A stretch of DNA of 64,000 nt from assembly GCA_037102815.1 (NCBI GenBank), contig BTPP01000003.1:558001-622000 (forward strand). Direction: 5' to 3'. Positions within the stretch are counted from its first letter, which is position 1, and every line of letters begins with the position of its first letter. A program made the translations under genes and the position numbers. Shown here piece after piece: positions 58,071 through 64,000 of the stretch. The DNA comes from Neurospora intermedia (Eukaryota; Ascomycota; Sordariomycetes; Sordariales; Sordariaceae). The notes under the pieces are model-generated. The model made no database searches and was not told the origin of the DNA. It worked only from the letters and a program-made list of their open reading frames with translations.

Positions 58071-61000
58071 ATGGGCAACAGTTCGCGGACTCGTCCAGGG
58101 CAGACTAGTAGTAGCGGTATCGCAAAGGGTCAGACAAAAGACGTCAAGGAAGTCAACTTATCACGCTCAAACCGATCCAAGCCTTCGAACTCCGCCAGGC
58201 ACCCGCCTATGAAGAGAGCAAGGACGCCCGTGGGCGGCCACTCCGCAGATACTAGCTCGTCGACGAGCTCAGAAGATATTGCACCGGAAATTGTGGTCTG
58301 GACTGGGGACATGGATCTGATGGATTCAGAGGAGTCGCCCTTTCCAGAAAGCCCACTGCCGACAGACGAGTATGTCACCATGTTTGTTTTTCCTCATCAA
58401 CTCCATGGCAAGCCATGTTCAACTCCCACTTGCCCTGGATTTCTTCGCTGTCCCTCATCGCTGACTTCCATGTAGCTCCTCACAGTTACCATCACTATCG
58501 CGAGCCCCAGAAGGACCAAGTGTCCTAGATGGAGACGCTTCGAGCCAGTTTTCATCGCCCTTGTCGGAGCCTCCAGAGTCGTCACCAATTATATCACCTC
58601 AAGATGATATCGCGGTGGAGCAGGAAAACCCGATCCCTCAATCCGCAAGTAGCTTATCAGACCAGCATTCGAACTCATCATCCCATGCGCCATCCGTGAC
58701 GAGCAAGGCCACGACTCCTGTGGATGCGGATAGACCGAAGGAGCCTCCAACAAGACAAGAGTTATCTGAGCCACAGCCTTCTCCGCTAGTATCTCCCTCT
58801 CCGGAGCCGCCTGTGGAAGAGCAGCAACCGAAACCCATTGTGGAGGAACCTCCTCAACCGGATGAACAACCACAAACTGAGCTACAAGAAAAGCCAACAG
58901 CTCAACCGGAACGGGTAGCTCGCCTTTCGCCTTTGCCAATGATTGACGAGCCCCCTTCGGCAGCAGTTGAAAGTGCAGCTCCACCTCAGGGCCCAAAGTC
59001 ACCGATGAACCAGCGGAAGATCAAGCAAGAGTCGCCGGAGGAGGTAGTGCTGGAATCAGCAAGGCAAGCTTCGCTGCCTCAAGATGCCGGAACCCTTGAT
59101 GTATTGATGGAAGAAGCTCCAGGGACGGATGCTGTGGTGCAAGAAGCACCAACGCAAGATGTCTCGATGCTGGAAACACCACCTCAAGATACACCGGACC
59201 GAGAAGCACCACCACTGGATATAGTCATGGATGAACCTCCGGCTTACGAGTCTCTAACTCATGAAGCACCGGCAGAAAGGCCTGCAGCACAAAGTCTTTT
59301 GACGCTAGATGCTCCAGCACAAGAAAAAACAGTACAAGAAGCTTCGATCCACGCGACGCCAGTACACGAAGTCCCAGCCCAGCCAACACCAGTACAAGGA
59401 TCCTTGCCTCAAAACGCAGGGACAAATACGGTGTCCACGGACACCCCGAGGCGGCGATACAACGTCCGCCCCAAAGTCACCATACCTCCCGATCTTCCGC
59501 TACCGGATTATGCTATGCAATGTATTACGGCCGCGGAGGCTTCGAGACTCAACCCATATGCTCTGCACCAGGAGGAATATCTCATGCTTAGAGACCATAT
59601 CAGCCACGCCCAAGTAACAACGTACCTGAATATCAGGAACGGTATTCTAAGGTTATGGGTAAGGAATCCCCAAATAGCTGTTACTCGAGAGGAAGCTGTT
59701 GGGTGTGCCAAAGACACTCGCTGGTTTGATGCCGCTAGCCTATGTTTCGATTGGCTTGTTCGTCGGGGGTATATCAACTTTGGGTGCGTAGATTATCGCC
59801 ATTCAAAGAGGCATACTTCCAAAGACCCACCGGCTACAACCCTCAAGCGAAGAACGGTCGCTGTTCTAGGGGCAGGTATGGCTGGATTGGGCTGCGCCAG
59901 ACAGCTTGAGGGACTATTTGCGCAATATGCAAAGAAGTTCAGAGACATGGGTGAAGAGCCTCCGCGAGTGATTGTAATCGAAGGCCGGAACCGAATAGGC
60001 GGCAGGGTTTACTCTCGCCCTTTTGCGTCTAAGCCTGCACGAACCCCGGATAATTTCCACGGGAAGCGATTTACCGCAGAGATGGGAGGTATGATTATTA
60101 CGGGATTTGAACGCGGCAATCCCATCAATATCCTGCTCAGGGCACAGCTTGGAATTCCATACAGGCCGTTGCGACCAGACACCACTCTATACGACTCGAA
60201 CGGCAAGCCCGTAGATTTACACCGAGATCAGCTGGTCGAGAATCTGTACAATGACTGCCTTGATCGGGTCAGCGAATACAAGTTTAAGCAGCCCACCTCG
60301 AAGCTGATTGAGGGTAACAGGGAGTTGATTGACGAGGGCAAGGACAGCTCCGCAGAGGCCTACAAAACTATAAGGCAGGTTGAAGAATCAACTGCCGCTC
60401 AGCCGCATGCGCCGCCTGTGTCGGAGCAGAGCATAGCACCACAGGTGAATCTTGTGCCGATCTCGTCGGACCGTGCTACAGGTCGCGTTCACACCGAGCC
60501 TGGCACGCCAGGCGCACTCAAAGCAGCATACAAGGCGAAACTTTTGGGGTGGGCCTTGAAGCAGGGTGTCTCAGAAGATGCCGACCTCGACCTCGAGACA
60601 CCGGCCAAAGAGCCCGGTGCCAACCTCGGGAGCGTTGTCGACAACATGTTCGCTCAGTACAGAGATATTGTGGACTTGACTGCACAAGACTACCGACTCC
60701 TGAACTGGCACGTCGCCAACCTGGAGTATAGCAATGCTATCAACTACAACAAGTTAAGTCTCCAGGGATGGGACATTGACGCCGGTAATGAATGGGAAGG
60801 AAGCCACACCATGGTCATCGGCGGCTATCAGAGCGTACCGAAGGGCCTTATGCTCCTACCCACGCCGCTCGACGTCCGACGAAGGTCACCCGTCAATAAA
60901 ATCACATATACGACAGAAAGCACGGCAGGGCCAGCAGTAATCGAGTGCGAAGATGGATTCAAGGTGGAAGCTGACTTCGTGGTCAACACGATACCTCTGG

Positions 61001-62310
61001 GCGTGCTCAAGCATGGTAATATCAAGTTTGAACCACCGCTGCCGGAATGGAAGTCCAGTGCCATCGAACGAATAGGCTTTGGTGTTCTCAACAAAGTCAT
61101 CCTCGTGTACAAGGAGGCATTCTGGGATGAGGATCGCGACATCTTTGGTGTCCTAAGAAACCCATCTAACCGGCACAGCCTGGATCAGAAGGATTACGCC
61201 TCACAAAGGGGTCGTTTCTTCCAGTGGTTTAATGTAACCCAAACCAGCGGCTTACCAGTCCTGCTAGCTCTTATGGCTGGCGACGCCGGCTACGACACCG
61301 AACAAACCTGCAACGACGATCTCGTCAAAGAAGCAACCGACGTCCTCCGCCGCGTCTACGGGTCAAAGGTCCAACAGCCGATCGAGGCCATCGTGACCAG
61401 ATGGGCATCGGACAAGTTCGCGCGCGGAAGCTACTCCTCCGCGGGTCCCGACATGAAAGCGGATGACTACGACACCATGGCCAAGCCCGTCGGCAACCTC
61501 TTTTTCGCGGGCGAGCATACATGCGGCACCCACCCAGCCACTGTCCACGGCGCCTACCTCTCTGGTCTCCGTGCCGCCTCCGAGGTCCTCGAGGCGATGC
61601 TCGGCCCCATCGAGATACCCACGCTACTCATCACCCCCAAGGAATCATCCTCTCTATCCCTCAAGCGCAAAGCCGCAGCTCTATCATCCGAATATTCCAC
61701 TACTACCGTCGCGAACAGCTACGGCACCATGTCCTCCACCCGTAACCCCGAACAAGCCCGCCTCGAAGCCTACGACATCTCCCTTTGGGACTCCATCACC
61801 TCGCAGATTGGCTTGCGCCCCCCGAAACCCTCCAAACCCGTCGTATCAGGTTACATCTTCTTCAGCAAAGCGCACTACGACGACGCGCGCAAGCGGTGCG
61901 AAGCCGGTCGCAGACCGGGCAAGGGCAAAGCAAGCGGTAACGAGGTCAGGATGATGAGTGCCAAGATGTGGAAGGATGCTTCGCCAGAAGAAAAGAGACC
62001 GTTTGAGGAGCTGGCGGAGGAAAGCAAGCGTGCATATGCGGTGGCGATGAAGGAGTGGACTGAGAAAGCACAGGAGTGGGATCGCAAAGCGACGGAGTTG
62101 AAGGAGGTTTACGAGAGGGAGAATCCGTATGTGCCGTTGAGTGCGCTGGTTGTTAAGAGTGAGGAGGGGGTTTCTGCTGCTGCTGCTGCTGCTAGCGTTT
62201 CCAGTGGCAGTAATGGGAGGAATGGGAGGAGGGCAAGGTGGGCGGGTGAGAAGGTGGGGAGTTATGCGGAGGATGGGGGGAGTGATGTTGATGTTGCGAT
62301 GACTGGGTGA
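58071..62310 (+). CDS. LSD1: LSD1-type histone demethylase with SWIRM, amine oxidase and HMG domains
   Basis: Two exons, 58071-58369 and 58476-62310; 1377 residues. Residues 1-430 are disordered and carry degenerate Pro/Gln/Asp/Val repeats. A SWIRM domain follows at about 440-535 (NPYALHQEEYLMLRDHISHA, ending in FDWLVRRGYINFG). The flavin amine oxidase domain begins near 559 with the FAD motif VAVLGAGMAGLGCARQLE and continues to about 1140 (FFAGEHTCGTHPATVHGAYL). Lys973 in LNKVILVY is at the position of the catalytic, FAD-contacting Lys of LSD1. Residues about 1215-1310 are an HMG box (KPVVSGYIFFSKAHYDDARK, then SPEEKRPFEELAEES). The SWIRM-AO-HMG order is that of fungal Lsd1/Lsd2 proteins, which act in chromatin on methyl-lysine of H3. 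The insertion at about 640-700 replaces the animal CoREST-binding tower only partly. Confidence 0.93.
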
Positions 62311-63436
62311 GGTCAAGACGTTTCAAGTAAGTGAGTGAGTGAGTGAGCGGGTAAAGAAGTCAAAGAAGGTGAAACTGGAAAAATGGATTGAGGGGGAAGG
62401 AATACGCAAGACGATCGACCGGTGCTGTGGGTTTTTCGGTTGTCTCTTTTAAAGAGTGACCTTATCAGGCATTTGGCAACGCATGAAAGAAGGAGATGGG
62501 GTGTCGCTAGTATGGTGATAACTTGAACCAAGCCTAGGCGCTAGAATAGATCAAAGAGAGTACGTTATTCATATCTTTATTCCCACCACTTTCGCACACA
62601 CATGCATACACAGTAACTCTTTGTTCCACTCTTTATTATTGTCCCAAGGACATAGATGCAAACGTCGCCCATACTAAAACCAGGCGGGGAAGTGAGTACA
62701 AAACTCCACAGCAAATGAAGCAGCCAGTCCTTTTAACCGTTGAACATCGGAAAATGATTGTAACCTTCCATCCCATCTCCCATGCTCTTCACACATTCAG
62801 TCCCATCAAGCGCCTCTACACAAGCGACGGCGGCGCGGAATGGAGGCGGGATAAGACAGGATGATATTGGAAGTACAAGCAACTCACAAATATACGAGTT
62901 CATCGAGATGGAACGCCCCACCACCCTTTATCACTCATCTGCGGCTTTTATTTCGAATGAAAGTTTGGCCGGCGGCGTAGTCAGGTTGCTTACTGAGAAT
63001 TTACCAACGAATGTTGTACTGAGCGACATTGTCATGCATCTGACAAGCGCTCATCCCACCCGAGATTTGTTGAGTGGACTGAAACTACAACGGCTATTTC
63101 CTCGAGGCTTACTAACCACAAAGTAGGCAGGTACGTGTGTAAAAGAAGTTGTACAATTCATGGACTGAAGGCGTTGGTACAGTAATGAGAAAGCTAGCTC
63201 ATTTGAATGGTACAAAGGAAGGCATTTGGCACGCAGCTTTTTGGACCGGAACTAGACATACCACACACCACGCACACTCGTACACTTTCGACGGCATGGT
63301 TGAATGTCAAGTGGGAGTGCAGACAGGGATGATGGATTTCGGCTTTGGACCCTTTTCTTTTGCTCAGGTCCCCTCTCCTGTTCCTTCAATACATCTTCGT
63401 CTTCTATTAATAGACTGCGGTTGTTTAGGCTGCTGT
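62311..63436. other. Convergent spacer before ATP synthase gamma
   Basis: About 1.1 kb between two convergent genes. Contains a (GTGA)n tract near 62331-62346. A short minus-strand frame at 62733-62924 (FRAAVACVEALDGTECVKSM) looks faintly protein-like but has no partner. Confidence 0.5.
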
Positions 63437-64000
63437 TTACATATCGGCCGAAGCGGTGGCACCAGTGATAATTTCGACCAACTCGCCGGTAATGACGGCC
63501 TGGCGGGTACGGTTGAAGAGAATCTGGTACTTGCTGATCATCTCGCCGGCGTTCTTGGAAGCGTTCTGGATAAGGGGTAAGAGAAATCACGTCAGCAGCC
63601 TGTCCGCTGTCGACTTCAAAGAGGTGGCATGGGACGGGAGGAGAACTCACGTCCATGGCGTTGCGACGGGCAGAAATCTCGCAGGCGTGACCCTCGCAGA
63701 GAGCCCAGTAGAGGGAGTTGGCGAGGGCGTACTCGCGGAGGTTGCCAAGGACCTCCTCATCAACCTCGAAAGCGGAGAAGTTGGCTGGATATAACTTGGT
63801 CAGCTGGCTGAACCTCGACGGGCATCATGGTGGCCGACAGGACGTACGGGAAGCGAGGATGGCATCCTCGGAAAATGCCTCAATGACGGTGGGCTCGTAG
63901 CTGGTGGCGTTGATGAACTTGTTGTAGACAATCTCAACGGAAGAGTAGTCGCCCTTGAGCTGGGTGATCTGGTCGGCGATGGCAGAGGCCTCGACGAAGG
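63437..64000 (-). CDS. ATP3: Mitochondrial F1 ATP synthase gamma subunit, 3' part
   Basis: The C-terminal part of the gene, running off the window's right end. Exons 64000-63848 (partial), 63784-63651 and 63565-63437, joined across 63-nt and 85-nt introns. The protein reads [20 protein letters not shown], then [20 protein letters not shown], then [20 protein letters not shown]. It ends with ISARRNAMD, then [20 protein letters not shown] and [20 protein letters not shown], which form the conserved gamma C-terminal helix. This subunit is the central rotor shaft of F1 in the mitochondrial matrix. The N-terminal half and the targeting peptide lie beyond position 64000. Confidence 0.96.

Noticed and set aside
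62733-63126. Frames on both strands between LSD1 and ATP3
   Set aside because: No conserved motif or splice partner; likely 3' UTR sequence.

Overview
The window is nuclear DNA from a filamentous ascomycete, most likely a Sordariomycete. The evidence is short introns (about 50-100 nt) with GT..AG ends and CTRAY-type branch sites, fungal ATG contexts, fungus-specific gene families, and an AT-rich island that has lost CpA but kept CpG, the mark of repeat-induced point mutation (RIP). I assembled gene models by hand from open frames, splice signals and remembered family motifs. No search was run.

Layout. Positions 1-3323 are a RIP-degraded transposon island with a Tc1/mariner-type transposase end at the far left. 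Then follow: a lysine-rich nuclear-type protein (3787-5628 +), an unrecognised protein with a basic mitochondrial-type N-terminus (6675-8057 -), a PI-PLC X-domain protein (9737-11527 -), a broken small secreted NTF2-like gene (13301-13822 +), a GPI-anchored Kre9/KNH-type wall protein (16074-16907 +), alpha-tubulin (18209-20415 +), NOP12 (21395-23373 -) divergent from a Dep1/Sds3-type Rpd3L subunit (24282-26534 +), COA3 (27147-27534 -) divergent from PTA1/symplekin (28553-31315 +), a pogo-like MITE (32733-33078), a She3-like coiled-coil protein (33905-35176 +), an unrecognised conserved protein interrupted by one in-frame TAG (36405-39165 +), one clear ABC transporter relic and one doubtful one (39445-43300), a low-complexity protein (45341-46615 +), a CaM-dependent kinase (48672-50192 -), a UBE2W/Ubc16-type E2 (53012-53635 +), VPS33 (54599-56892 +), an LSD1-type SWIRM-amine oxidase-HMG protein (58071-62310 +) and the 3' end of mitochondrial ATP synthase gamma (63437-64000 -).

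The genes do not form a cluster. Most are housekeeping functions: cytoskeleton, ribosome assembly, mRNA 3'-end formation, chromatin, vesicle fusion and respiration. They are separated by 0.6-4 kb spacers that collect transposon debris and pseudogenes.

The most striking observation is in the gene at 36405-39165. A TAG stop (38442-38444) lies where the frame continues open on both sides and across a properly phased downstream intron. The TAG sits in a 7-nt loop closed by a 10-bp stem, with the A third in the loop after a T. That geometry matches a tRNA anticodon loop (U33-A34), and it fits the UAG-to-UGG A-to-I mRNA editing known from sexual development in Sordariomycetes. The gene may therefore encode a 615-residue protein in vegetative cells and an 837-residue protein after editing.
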